Notes under the pieces: model-generated
Databases searched by the model: none
Seen by the model: only the letters and a program-made list of their open reading frames with translations
What the model was told of the DNA's origin: nothing
Shown here: positions 11,135 through 21,836 of the stretch, piece after piece
Numbering within the stretch: the stretch's first letter is position 1
How the letters are laid out: the number at the start of each line of letters is the position of its first letter
Made by a program: the position numbers and the translations under genes
Assembly: GCA_022315425.1 (NCBI GenBank)
Contig: JAIUPT010000021.1
Span: 310,001-374,000, forward strand
Length of the DNA: 64,000 nucleotides
DNA from: Pseudevernia furfuracea
Lineage: Eukaryota > Ascomycota > Lecanoromycetes > Lecanorales > Parmeliaceae
Reading direction: 5' to 3'

Positions 11135-13360
11135 ATGACGCTCTTCGTTTTCACACGTGCGGTGCTTTGCTCTTTTGCTGTGCTTCCCTTTGTCAACTCA
11201 GCAACGCTTCTTGCCAACCTAACGCAGAGCCAGACCAATGGTATCTCATCACACTTGGCTCACATAAGTGGCTAGAGCTGATCGCAATTAGGCAACTCCC
11301 AGCTTGGTACACTCAATGCACCTGCCCTAGCGCAATTCCTGACCGTGGATAACACTGTATGTTCCAGAAAGCACTTTCAAGGACTTTAGTTAATCATCTA
11401 TCCCTCCTAGCCACTTCCTCAGGGTTTCCCATGGGGTTCGAAGACCGCATACAATACCAACCCTTACGAGCAACCCCCGATAACAGGAATGACCCGTAGA
11501 TATAACTTTGTCATTGAACGAGGCTTCAAGGCTCCGGACGGCGTCAATAGAAGCGTTATCATGATCAATGGCCAGATACCCGGTCCAACAATCGAAGCGA
11601 ACTGGGGCGATGACATCCAAGTCACTGTCACAAACAAGATCACTGGGCCTGAAGAGGGAACCTCTCTCCACTGGCATGGCCTGCTGCAGAATAAGACACC
11701 GTGGTTTGATGGCGTGCCATCCGTTCAGCAGTGTCCCATTGCGCCTGGAAGCACATTTACGTACACGTTCAATGCGGGCTTGTATGGGACCAGCTGGTAT
11801 CATTCGCATTACAGCGCTCAGTATGCGGATGGACTATCGGGACCAATGATAATTCACGGGTGCGTCAAGTTTTCCCAGGCTTACGGCTCCTTTCTGACAT
11901 TCTACAGCCCTAGCAATGCTCCATACGACATCGACTTAGGTCCAGTGTTTTTGGTAAATAGAGTCCGATGTGGACGTTGTGGCAGCGCTGACGCTTTCAG
12001 ACTGACTGGTACCACGAAACCTATTTCTCTATCGTTGAGTCCCAAGAAGCCAATAACCCACCTCCAGCCTCGCAACCATACTCAGACAACAACCTCATCA
12101 ACGGCAAAGGCGATTTCAACTGCTCCGAAGTTCCAGTAGGCACCCAATGCACCCCCAACGCGGGTCTTTCCAAGTTCAAGTTCCAATCCGGTAAGACACA
12201 CCGCCTCCGACTCATCAACGCGGGCGCCGAGGCATTGCAGCGTTTCACTATTGACGGCTACGAGATGACTGTGATTGCGAACGATTTCGTCCCTCTCAAG
12301 CCATACACTACCACGATGGTCACCTTAGGCGTGGGTCAGCGCACTGATATCCTAGTAAAAGCTACCGGCAAGCCTACAGATGCTGTGTGGATGCGTTCGG
12401 ATGTCAGTGGGATATGCTCTGTGTCGAGCCAGCCTCATGCTTTGGCCGCAATCTACTATGAAAAAGCGAATCTGACCGTGGCGCCTACGACTACCGCTAC
12501 AGTTTATGACGACTCGCATTGTGGGAATGTGAGTATAGTGAGAACATTTGGAGCCGAAGAGTTACACAGCTAATGTTCGATTGGTAGGATGCGTTGAACA
12601 AGACTGTTCCATTCTTCCCGTACTCGCCTATAGGTCCACCAGCGACTACAAAGCAGATTGACATCACATTTCACAAGAACGAAACTGGAACCCTGCAATG
12701 GTACATGAACAATCAGACTTTCCAGGCAAATTACGAGTATGTGTTTCCGTTTCCCTTCACTAGTATGAACAGCGCCTAATTAACCAACACCGCTACAGCA
12801 ACCCACTCCTCTTGCTCGCAAATCAAGGCAACACATCCTACCCCAACGACCCCCAATGGAACGTGTACAATTTCGGCTCCAACAGCTCCATCCGCATCGT
12901 ACTCCGGAACCTGCTGTACGTCACCCGAGCCTCGCACCCCATGCATCTCCACGGCCACAATTTCTGGGTCTTGGCAGAAGGCGTCGGCGACTGGGACGGC
13001 ACAGTGAACCTGCAGAACCCGCAGCGGCGAGACACGCAACTGATCCAGCCCGGGGTGGGGACCGAGCCCGGGTACCTGGTGCTGCAGTTCGATGCCGATA
13101 ACCCCGGGGTATGGCCGTTCCATTGCCACATCGCGTGGCATGTGAGTTCCGGGCTCTATGTGAACATCATGGAGAGGCCGGGGGATATCAAACAGACGCA
13201 GATTCCTAGTGTGAGTTTTCCTGCCCCATTGTCGTACCTTTACGGGATTTGCGGAGGCGTACTGATGGTGGGTGTGATGCAGGTCATGGCCCAGACGTGT
13301 CGAGATTGGGCCACCTACAGTGGGCATAATGTTGTTGACCAGATTGACTCGGGGCTTTGA
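11135..13360 (+). CDS. Secreted laccase-like multicopper oxidase
   Basis: Oxidises phenols or similar substrates with reduction of O2 to water. Eight exons join in frame: 11135-11240, 11292-11356, 11423-11859, 11908-11953, 12001-12528, 12588-12736, 12799-13210 and 13283-13360, giving about 606 residues. A signal peptide is seen at residues 1-22 (hydrophobic, ending FVNSA). All four copper signatures are present: HWHG, WYHSHYS, HPMHLHGH and HCHIAWHVSSGL. Leu is at the axial position of the type 1 copper site, typical of ascomycete laccases. The C terminus is DSGL, matching the ascomycete plug that sits in the solvent channel. Several N-glycosylation sequons occur. Placed between a synthetase for aromatic dimers and a DAHP synthase, it is a good candidate for oxidising or polymerising the product outside the cell. 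It could also be an unrelated lignin or phenol oxidase. Confidence 0.92.
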
Positions 13361-15181
13361 GTAGGCGGTGAGGATTTCGGTGGTTACATTCTTGTGCGAT
13401 TACATTTTTCCGAGGTTGCATTTTTGGTTGGTTGCCATTTTCGGCAGACGCAGATAAGAAAGAAAAGGGTTTGGTGGTTTATATTTTTGGGTAGGCGGGG
13501 GTAAGCAATCGAAGAGGGGTCGTTTGGGTTTCTTTTTTTACACACCTATCCTACATTCGCTCATTACAAGAAGAAACAGTCATAGAAATCATTGAAGTAG
13601 TCTGACTCAACTCCACCCCCCCTTCCCTTGTGGTTGTGTTGTGTTGTACGGGAAAAGTAGATAATGTACATAAGTTAGCTAGAACTATCAGATCGGTTAT
13701 CGAAGGCTACCTTTAGTGGCACGGTCAAGGGCAAGGCGCCGCCAAGATAACTAGCCTTTGTATAAATAAAGTAGAAAGTAAGCCACCAGATCAACGCGTC
13801 CTACCCATCAACCCCCAAAACCTTGTTCTTCTCTCAACAACTTCAGTGTCCCATCCTCGGGCAGGTTCCCAAATCCGGGTTCAGCCCCCCACCCCCAGCC
13901 AAGACACTTAGGCACCTCAGACGCCAGAGGAAGCCCCCCCCCCAGCCAAGACATTTAGGCACCTCAGACGCCAGAGGATTGGATAGCACATAGGGGTGAC
14001 AATTTCAGAATGGACGTCAAAACACGCCGCAACAGCAAATGATCAATCGGCGTTGACTTCCTTCGGCCTTCCTTCGGCCTTGGTATAGTATGCTCTGACA
14101 GGCAAAGCCCGCGGAACAGCATCATCAAAGGGTGAAAACGGACCGAAAAGAGCAGGAAGTGAAGTAGTGCCCTAGAGTGAGATTCTTTTTCATTTTTTGT
14201 GGGTCTCTACAACGACCAGAATGCCATGAGGGAGCCGTGTTTCGTGCGTCCGTTCGGCTGACGCGCGTGGGGCTGCAGGGAAACGCTTATCTCTCGAATC
14301 TTTTAGAGTACTTACTTGTAGGGCTGCGGCAAGAATCGGATCGGACGACCCACCTCGCTTTGTTTACTCGTTTGGGCGAGGGAAAAGTTCGCGCCTGCAG
14401 GTGAGACCGAGATGACTCGGATTTTCAATCCTTCTGCATATCGCCTGTGAGATTGTCGTTCTGGCTCGCTTCACGGCTTGGCTTCGGAGATACTCGAGGC
14501 ATCTCAGATCTGTTGATATTTCATGACTCGCAAAAGGTTTTTGGGAATGTCTATCCGGTTGAATTGCTTCACGCTGTTACATCGTTTCAACTCACCGCTT
14601 CTGGGAGCACAACGTGCCTGTGGGATCGGCGGTTCCAGGCCACGTTGGCACCATGATCATCCTATAGAATAGACTCGTGAAGGATTTCAAGATGCCTACT
14701 AAGTGGAACTGCTTGGCGCTGGCCGCAGTGATACATCTCATCTCACCGCCCATGGTAGCATATGGTGCATAGTAAGGTCGAGCACTACATGATCCTGACG
14801 CTAGGAAGAAATTCTCCACGTTCCCTGCGTCTGAGAAAATGTCCGACACAGTCAGTCTATCAGCCTTCTATGCATTAGTTCTGAGCAGCAAATGTGAAGC
14901 TGAACATGTTTTACATCTTTGGCATATAAGGAAGACATCGTCCATGAGCAAGGCTTTTATCAATACGCCCGATTTTGCTGCTCTGACCTCGAATCCCTTG
15001 CAAGACTCATATCAAGTTCCATTGCCAAGTGCTTCCAACGTTAGTAGGGCATAATCTCACACCGTGCCCATCATGATAGACTATGTTGCTCCTCGAGGCA
15101 AGTATCGCGCTGGTGTAGCTCTGAACAGGGCTTACAGTTTCAGCAGTAGTCTCGCACTACCCTCTTCTCTCCCAGCAAGAT
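13361..15181. other. Intergenic; one short tandem duplication
   Basis: No conserved protein is visible in any frame. GT-rich and C-rich runs follow the laccase stop codon. A 40-base duplication lies at 13892-13978. Part of the 3' half should be the promoter and leader of the DAHP synthase gene. Confidence 0.5.
13892..13978. repeat. Short tandem duplication
   Basis: Two copies of CCCAGCCAAGACA(C/T)TTAGG followed by CACCTCAGACGCCAGAGGA, one at about 13892-13931 and one at about 13940-13978, separated by a C run. Confidence 0.85.
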
Positions 15182-16532
15182 ATGAAGCAAGGTTTCGTGA
15201 CGAATGTGGTGCAATGCATGACCCCCATCACACCACCTGAAGAGCTTGAGACTATCAAGGCCAATGAGAACGCTCGAGGTAAGTGTGGATCTATGTTCGA
15301 GTCGAGATCTCATGACTGATGTCCCATTGTAGTGGTTAATCAGCATCCGCTGGTACCTCCCCAGCTACTGAAAGCAAACATACATGCTGTAGGTATCCCC
15401 CTTTCCTCCGTGGGTACCCATGCTGAAAACCGTTAGTCCTTCGAAGCATTTCAAGCAGTGAACAAAGGCCGCCGTGACGCCACCCGAGTCATCAGCCAGG
15501 CATCCGACAAGCTCCTCGTTGTCTGCGGCCCATGTAGCTTGCACGATCCTGTCGCGGCTCTTGAATATGCCGACCGCTTGAAGGAGCTGTCCGATGAACT
15601 CGACAACGACCTTGTGGTCATCATGAGAGCGTATCTCGAGAAGCCACGGACCACCGTTGGATGGAAGGGTCTGATCAACGACCCTGACCTGGACGAATCA
15701 TTCCAAATCAACAAGGGTCTCGCTGTCTCTCGAAAACTCTTCTGTGATATCACTGGCAAAGGGCTGCCTATCGCCAGCGAAATGCTTGACACCATCAGCC
15801 CTCAATATCTCTCGGACCTGATCTCCTTGGGCGCCATCGGCGCTCGAACGACTGAGTCGCAAGTACATCGAGAGCTGGCGTCGGGTCTATCCTTCCCTAT
15901 TGGCTTCAAGAACGGAACCGATGGAAGTGTCACCGTTGCCGTCGATGCGCTACGTTCAGCGGCATCGAAGCACCATTTCCTCGGTGTGACTGAGCAAGGT
16001 TTGGCTTCCATCGTAGAGACCACTGGGAATGCGCACTCGTTCATCATCCTCCGCGGGAGCACCAAGGGAACCAATTATGATTCGTCCAGCGTCAACGCCG
16101 CGAAAGAGGTACTACGGAAGCAGGGTCAAAGAGAGGTTGTCATGATCGATTGCTCGCATGGTAAGCAAACAGCACATTTTTTTTCTTTCCCAGAGAGACC
16201 AAGGCATACATATATACTCTGCCTGATGTGGAACCTATCCGTTGACTTTTCCCTCCCTAGGCAACTCACGCAAAGACCACAACAACCAACCACTGGTCGC
16301 CAATGACATAGTCGACCAGCTATGCGCCGGTGAGGCAGGAATAGTCGGAGTCATGATCGAGTCGAACCTCTGCGCCGGGAACCAGAAGGTCACGAAAGGT
16401 GGCCTCGCGGGCCTGAAGAAGGGCGTCAGCATCACGGACGCTTGCATCGATTGGGACACCACGGTGGGCGTGCTCCAGAACTTGGCCCGTGGAGTGCGCG
16501 AGCGGAGGAAACGGAACGCCGTTGTTGCGTAA
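15182..16532 (+). CDS. DAHP synthase (class I, Aro3/Aro4 type)
   Basis: Condenses phosphoenolpyruvate and erythrose 4-phosphate to DAHP, the first shikimate step. Exons 15182-15278, 15333-15388, 15437-16160 and 16261-16532 give about 382 residues, close to the 370 of the yeast enzymes. Visible motifs are VCGPCSLHD, YLEKPRTTVGWKG, SEMLDTISPQY, GARTTESQ, GFKNGTDGS (PEP-binding Lys), ILRGSTKGTNYD, MIDCSHGNSRKD and GVSITDACIDW. At residue 237 the loop reads GVTEQG; from memory yeast Aro4 has GVTKHG there, the Lys being K229, and E. coli AroG has Lys too. The N-terminal 40 residues differ from the usual fungal enzymes. It follows the NRPS-like and laccase genes on the same strand, so it may be a cluster-dedicated isozyme raising arylpyruvate supply. 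It could instead be a housekeeping copy. The start ATG is the least certain part. Confidence 0.9.
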
Positions 16533-17464
16533 AAGGGGGTATGATATACACGGAGTAGTAACGGTAGATTTGGGACTTGGAGAAAAAATCTTTCGGACCT
16601 GGGATGTACTTAATCAACCTTGTTTTTCATTTTCCGTCCTGGGGTTCCGCGCGGAGTCAGGATGCTTTGATTGATTCGACGTACGCTAAAAGCTTTCTCA
16701 TGGCACCTTACCTTTAGATGGGAATGAGAGTCTGATGGTAGACTTTCGCCGAGCCGGTTTATTACACATTTCCTTTTTGCGAGGCTGAACTGGGTGGGTG
16801 CCATTATTTGTTCCTGCCGTGCCATCTCTCCTTTTTTTTTTTTCTTCTGTTCTTTCTCGTAGCTATTTATTTCCATGCCGCAGACGTTGTTTTGTGATTA
16901 GTGTGTCTTCGAGTTTTTGCAAGACGTGCTCGAAAGGATGATACGATCGAGGCCTCTCCGGTGTCCTTTGCTACGGATAGCCCTGCGCAGAGTACGGCAA
17001 TAATGCAACTTGCCAACTCTCTCTTGGGTTTGATATATGTACGCGAGGGCAAAACAGATCGACGTTTTCTATCAGACGACGATCCGTTCAAGTTCTGTAA
17101 GGGCGTTTTTGACACGATGTCAAGCAGGGGGTATACAACATGGGGTTGTTCAGACGTGGAGATCAATACACAGCACATCAATGTGATCTGCAAGGCAAAA
17201 GGAGATTCTTCGGAACCCGAGAGAACCATATGAGGCAAAAGCGCGCTCTCAGCACGAAACCAGGACACGATGCCTGCGTCTGATGGGTATCCCGTCGAAA
17301 CGAGCAATCAAGTAAGAGTACCGCGCGGAGAGCTCATAGTGCGGAAGCCGGGAATCCCAACCATGCCGGCCCTCGACGCACACGGCCGATCCTCTCACGT
17401 TGAAATCCCGCCGTATGCCTCATCCATTAACCTCCCTCCTCCATCCCTTTACCCCTCCCTCAAC
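16533..17464. other. Intergenic; no gene seen
   Basis: There is an open frame on the minus strand (17307-16867) with no recognisable content. It holds the 3' ends of the DAHP synthase and, on the other strand, the DUF3072 gene. Confidence 0.45.
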
Positions 17465-17842
17465 TCACATCCCCGTCTTCTCCTTGAGCTCCCCGATCCG
17501 CTTCGACGCCTCCGTCTTCCCCATCCCCCCCGTCTCCACCTCCTCCCCGGCCTCCCGCGCCATCGCCGCAATATACCCCGTCTGCTTCCCCGTCGCCCGA
17601 TCCCCCCCCGTGCTCCAGCTGTCCGGGTCCTGGATCGGCTCTCCGGCCGTCGCGCCCGGGTTCTTGGTCTCGGCGTTCTTGAGCTCGTTGATCTTTTGCG
17701 ACGCTTGGGACTTGGTCATGCCGGCGGGGTCGACGGGGGCGTCTTTGTCGGCGGCGAGGGTGGAGAGGAAGGCCTTTTGTTTGGAGGTGGGGGCGTCGGA
17801 CCCGGTGGCCCATTCGGAGGGTTTGTCGAGCTGGGAGGTCAT
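17465..17842 (-). CDS. Small protein with two DUF3072 repeats
   Basis: A 125-residue intronless protein made of two similar halves. Each reads roughly W-(A/S)-TG-x-D, then (T/A)(S/T)(G/K)KQ, a stretch of about 20, G-M-(T/G)-K-(S/T)-(Q/E)-AS-(Q/K)-(K/R)-I-x-ELK. The first half covers residues about 9-57 and the second about 73-122. This matches the small DUF3072 domain, known in bacteria and fungi, whose function is unknown to me. There is no signal peptide or membrane segment, and the protein is charged and soluble. Low-complexity G/C runs lie just upstream. The family match is from memory of the pattern. Confidence 0.7.
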   Translation of the reverse strand: MTSQLDKPSEWATGSDAPTSKQKAFLSTLAADKDAPVDPAGMTKSQASQKINELKNAETKNPGATAGEPIQDPDSWSTGGDRATGKQTGYIAAMAREAGEEVETGGMGKTEASKRIGELKEKTGM

Positions 17843-18348
17843 GTTTTTTGGGGTGGGGGTGGGGGGGGGGGGGTGAGGTTGGTCCGAGGTTGGAGGTTGG
17901 AGGCGTCGGGTTGAGGGTCTGGGGGTTCATTGTCAGCGTGGTTAGAGGCGTTTGAAGCAAGGAAAGGTACCGTTGGAGTGGCGGGCGAGCTTCACGAGAG
18001 ACGGGTGATGGTAGACTTGTAGAAGGCTGGTCTGTATCTATACAAATTGTGGTTTCCTGCAGAAAGCAGGAATCACTGTTTACGAAGAACGCGTCTTCAT
18101 GACATCAACACTTGAACTAGTCAGGTACTACCGTAGCCGTACGACGGAGACGACAAAGTATCACATAATTTTATGGGGATGTTTTCGGCGGGTACGAATT
18201 GGGCCTAGAGTCAGGGCTTTCTTTTATGTACGAGTAGTCCTGCGGCTGTCAGCTTGTTGCGTCATTTCCACCATGAAGTATCCCCATTGATGAACCCATT
18301 GATGAACCTATTACGCGGTGCTCTTGTATCCTATCCTCAAGCAGCGCA
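17843..18348. other. Intergenic, probable divergent promoter region
   Basis: It lies between a minus-strand and a plus-strand gene, so it should hold both promoters. Two GTACTACCGTAG-like words occur; no clear TATA pair was found. Confidence 0.4.
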
Positions 18349-19292
18349 ATGAACCGTTTGCGCCGAGTGTTCAATCGCAAAATCAACATGGGCCACGAAC
18401 CGTCGCCAGCCCCTCCAATGAGTTCCACCGCCGAGTCATGGACGACTCACGATTCCAACCTCGCTCTCCTCGAATGCCTCTCGACCGCGACACCAACTAG
18501 ACCCGCCCTCCCTGCCGAGCTCATCCTTCAGATCCTTGACCACCCTACCCGCTGGGTCCGTCTTCACGGCACCACCCACCCTCCATCGGCAGATCCCAAT
18601 AAACCCATCATCGTCATCCGCGACAAACCCACCGGGGTACCGGTATTATACACACGCCCTTTGCTCGCCCGAGAGGTGGAACGTTTGAGGAAAGTCGTCT
18701 TTACGTTCCGCAGCAGAGATCAGGGCTACAGTTCTCGTCCCAACGATGGTAGCTGGAGCTGGTTCGAAGCTAGCCTGGCGCACTTACCCACCGATCAAGG
18801 CGTACAAGGCCAAGACAATGATGCGGCGACATGGAGCGGCTCTTATGAGTGGATCGGGGAGTGGATGGAGCGACACGACAAGAGGCTGGAAGACCAGCCG
18901 AGGTACCAAATACAGACGAACAGGCACGCTTCAACAGACATCGAGGACTACTCGATCGGACTTGCAGAGGAGCATGACTTGGTGCAGCGGGTGAAAGAAG
19001 GGGATAGAGTCGTTCTTTGGGGATGTGCTTGTGTAAGGCCCTTTTCTGGATTATCTCTCCCGTTCGAGACTGCTTTTCGAGTCGCGAGACGTGTTGCAGG
19101 AGCAAACTGCCCAATCGAGCACCCTTTTCGCTCCCCAGACGTGTCTTGTTGCTCAAATTTTGATCTACAAATGGAAACGCTGATTTTGAAATGTATTAGT
19201 TTCCAGGCTGGGAGAATCGAGTGTATGAGGCTGAGATTTCTGTACTGGGTATGGATGACCTTACGATGGAAAGAGAGAAAGGTGACCAGTAA
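18349..19292 (+). CDS. Conserved Ascomycota protein of unknown function
   Basis: Exons 18349-19032 and 19200-19292 give about 258 residues. An F-box-like start LPAELILQILDHPTRW (about 58-73) is followed by VVFTFRSRDQG, GSWSWFEASL, then NRHA and VKEGDRVVLWGCACFPGWENRVYEAEI spread over exons 1 and 2. I recall this arrangement in many Pezizomycotina as an orphan family with no assigned function. The intron is supported because reading through it destroys the conserved FPGWENRVYEA segment. There is no signal peptide or membrane helix. Other possibilities are weak. Confidence 0.75.
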
Positions 19293-20970
19293 TGAATCAC
19301 GATGGGCAACGACGACCATTCATTCAGCTTTACTTTTTGCATTTTAGTCCTTGCCAAAGCAGAAGATGATACGCATGAAGGTGAGGAATGCCTACAAGCA
19401 AGATTTGCAACCTAAGTCGTAACCCTTGACCAAATCATGTCTTCCAACAGGCACGCGAGAATCCCTTTCGGAAGACATCTCATGCCCACCATGAAGAGCC
19501 GTAATTACTCTATCACAGGATGGTGTTGACAGGTTCAACTGTCGACTAGGCTTCTTGACCAGCTCGCATACCTCATGCATGCGACATTTGGCATCCAAAC
19601 AGATCGAACTCCTACTCGTATCTCTATGACAGTTGCATCTAAGATAAGTTCCTTTTCACACATAATTGGCCCCGACTCATCGCCGTTGAACCACATGATG
19701 ACAGAATGACGCCAAAACTTCAAGTCATGAATTTCAAATCTGAGCTTGGATTTTCTTCAGCCAAAAGGGGGCAGACCACTTCTGCCACTGCACGATCAGT
19801 TCTGTACGTGAGAGGGAAACGGTCGAAAGTTCAACACATTCACCCCGGGAGCCCAGTTGCTTGCCCAGTGATGGCGGATTGCTGGGGACTCTTTTGATCA
19901 GATAGAATGGCCGGAAGTCTCCTTTTTAGGCTTTTTAGGACGTCTCATGGGGCACACGCTTGGCAGTGAACACCTCCCCAAAGTTGATCAAGATCCATGA
20001 CTCTCCTCCCAAAATTTGGGTCTTCTTGTGGTTCGTTACACATCCATGTTAGTCGATGAGCCATCAGGAGCAGAAGTCTTTTGAGAAGTCACGGACCGCT
20101 GTAGAGGAAACGGTCGCTCCCCAGGCCAAGATAATACTGTCCACGGGGGCAGAGCTGACCTAGCTGCTGCCACACAAGCCACTTGGGTAGGTGAGGAGAT
20201 GAATAATCGTGGATGAATGAAGCTCCCATGACTGGAATTCGGGTCATGCCTGACAGTGAAGGGCCCTGATCGGTGGGGTCAGGCGATATCAGTAGACCGC
20301 AGGCATTCATTTGTTCTTCCGGAGCAGCTGAAGAGAACGTCTAGCCAAGCTGGTTGGTTTGCCCCCTCATTTTTAGCAGTGGATGCCAGATACAATTCAA
20401 GGCAAATGCCTGTACCTGACTAGCTTCTGCAGGAGTTAGGAGGCAGCGCGGCTTAAGCGGTGTATTCGACTTGATTCGATAATTTTAAAACCCAGCTGCC
20501 ACAGCTTCGGAGGATGATCCAGAAGAGGGCGCAAGAAGTCTACCCAAAACGATTGTTTATTTCAGTTGGTAGTGAGTGGATGATAAAACTTCCGACTATC
20601 AGGACACTAGGCCGAAAAGGGGAGCTCGAATGCAGGTACGAGTGTGTTGTACGAGGGTCAAGATTCCGGCTCAGCGCCAAATTCAAACGCAGAAATAAGG
20701 GGCAAAGGTCACATATTTTTGGTAAAATGAGAAACAAGGGTTTGACTGTCGATACTTAGCACGGTTGCCGTGAAAGCAAGAGAAATCAATACTCCCCGGA
20801 AACGCCTGATAGAAATGGCGCATGAAGAGGATGAGGCTATCTAACATAGACATGCGTAGTGGCGAGAGATCATCAGCTGTGGTCGATTTGCCATGTTGAA
20901 GATGCAAAAGGATGATTTGGGAGGAAGAATGACGAGATTGGGAGTGAGAGAGTGGGAGAGTGGGAGACTT
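19293..20970. other. Gene-poor stretch
   Basis: No recognisable protein in six frames. Short open frames exist, but none has motif, composition or intron support. Confidence 0.5.
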
Positions 20971-20979
20971 GCAAGATAC

Positions 20980-21500
20980 AAGTCGAGCAAGTCAAGATAA
21001 GAATTTAGAGCGGAGCGGTCCGTTGGGTCTAAAGTCACCACCCCCCCCGAGCCCCCGAGCCCCCTTGTCGCCCCCCGCGCAACCTTATCAGCTACATGAT
21101 ACATCCACTCAATAACTCTCCTTAGTCCTTTCTCAATTCTCGTTCTCTCCTCCTCTTCAATTCTAAATTTCCATTCTCCACCAATGACAGACATCGTCAG
21201 TGGCTTTTCCTGTAAGCTTTCCACACCTTGTCTGCGCGCCAGCCAACCATGGTCCATGTGCTCCATTTTCTCAGCCAATACTAGTACAATCCCTCGCTCA
21301 TACTCTTCCTCCTCTTCCACACTAATAAGCTTGCCTGCCCATCAGCCGAGTGTTCCCCTAGCCGAGTGTTCCCACAGCTTCCAAACTCGGCAAGTTCTCG
21401 TCCATGCCTTCAGTCATATGTTCGCAATCCTGAAGCTCGCAATAATCTGCATCCTATCATCGACACGCTCAGCTGCTGATGACCTGCCACTTTCCCTAAC
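20980..21500 (-). pseudogene. Possible decayed coding remnant, family unknown
   Basis: One minus-strand frame reads VDDRMQIIASFRIANI, then TGA, then LKAWTR, a second TGA near 21345, and then an open stretch rich in charged residues with EYERGIVLVLAEKMEHMDHG, KPLTMSVIGGEWKFRI and GLRRVIEWMYHVADKV. The first TGA stands just before LKAW, where a Trp would fit. The open part has the composition of a real soluble protein, but I do not recognise the family and see no start. The tail after ARGA looks non-coding. It may be a relic or simply an open non-coding frame. Confidence 0.3.
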
Positions 21501-21720
21501 CGAGCTGGTACTCACCTTCTCATCGCGGTTCAATACCGCGCCGATATCAGGGAAAACTCAACGGTGATCGACCGCGGATCCGACAGACGCTACAAAACAT
21601 GCTTCACTTGGCTACTCCATCTACAGGATCATTCGGCATCATTTCATCATGGTTGCATTTGAGTGGCAACGTGGACGCCCTGGCGGTAATTTGCTTTGTA
21701 GGGGTTGATCAGACTTTGTC

Positions 21721-21727
21721 TATAAAG
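21721..21727 (+). promoter_or_regulatory. TATA box candidate of the aspartic protease gene
   Basis: TATAAAG about 116 bases before the protease ATG, followed by a pyrimidine-rich, CAAC-containing leader. Confidence 0.5.
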
Positions 21728-21836
21728 AGGGCTTCAACCCCTCCCATAATACCTCACTCGAAAGTCTTCAACTCATCACCTTCGATCGCACCAATAAACA
21801 CATCTTTCCCATTCAAAGACAACGTTCATAATTATC

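Noticed and set aside
12776..13327. 183-codon minus-strand frame opposite the laccase C-terminal exons
   Set aside because: Shadow of the copper-binding exons on the other strand; no independent evidence.
16867..17307. 146-codon minus-strand open frame
   Set aside because: It has no recognisable motif, lies between convergent gene ends and reads like random composition.
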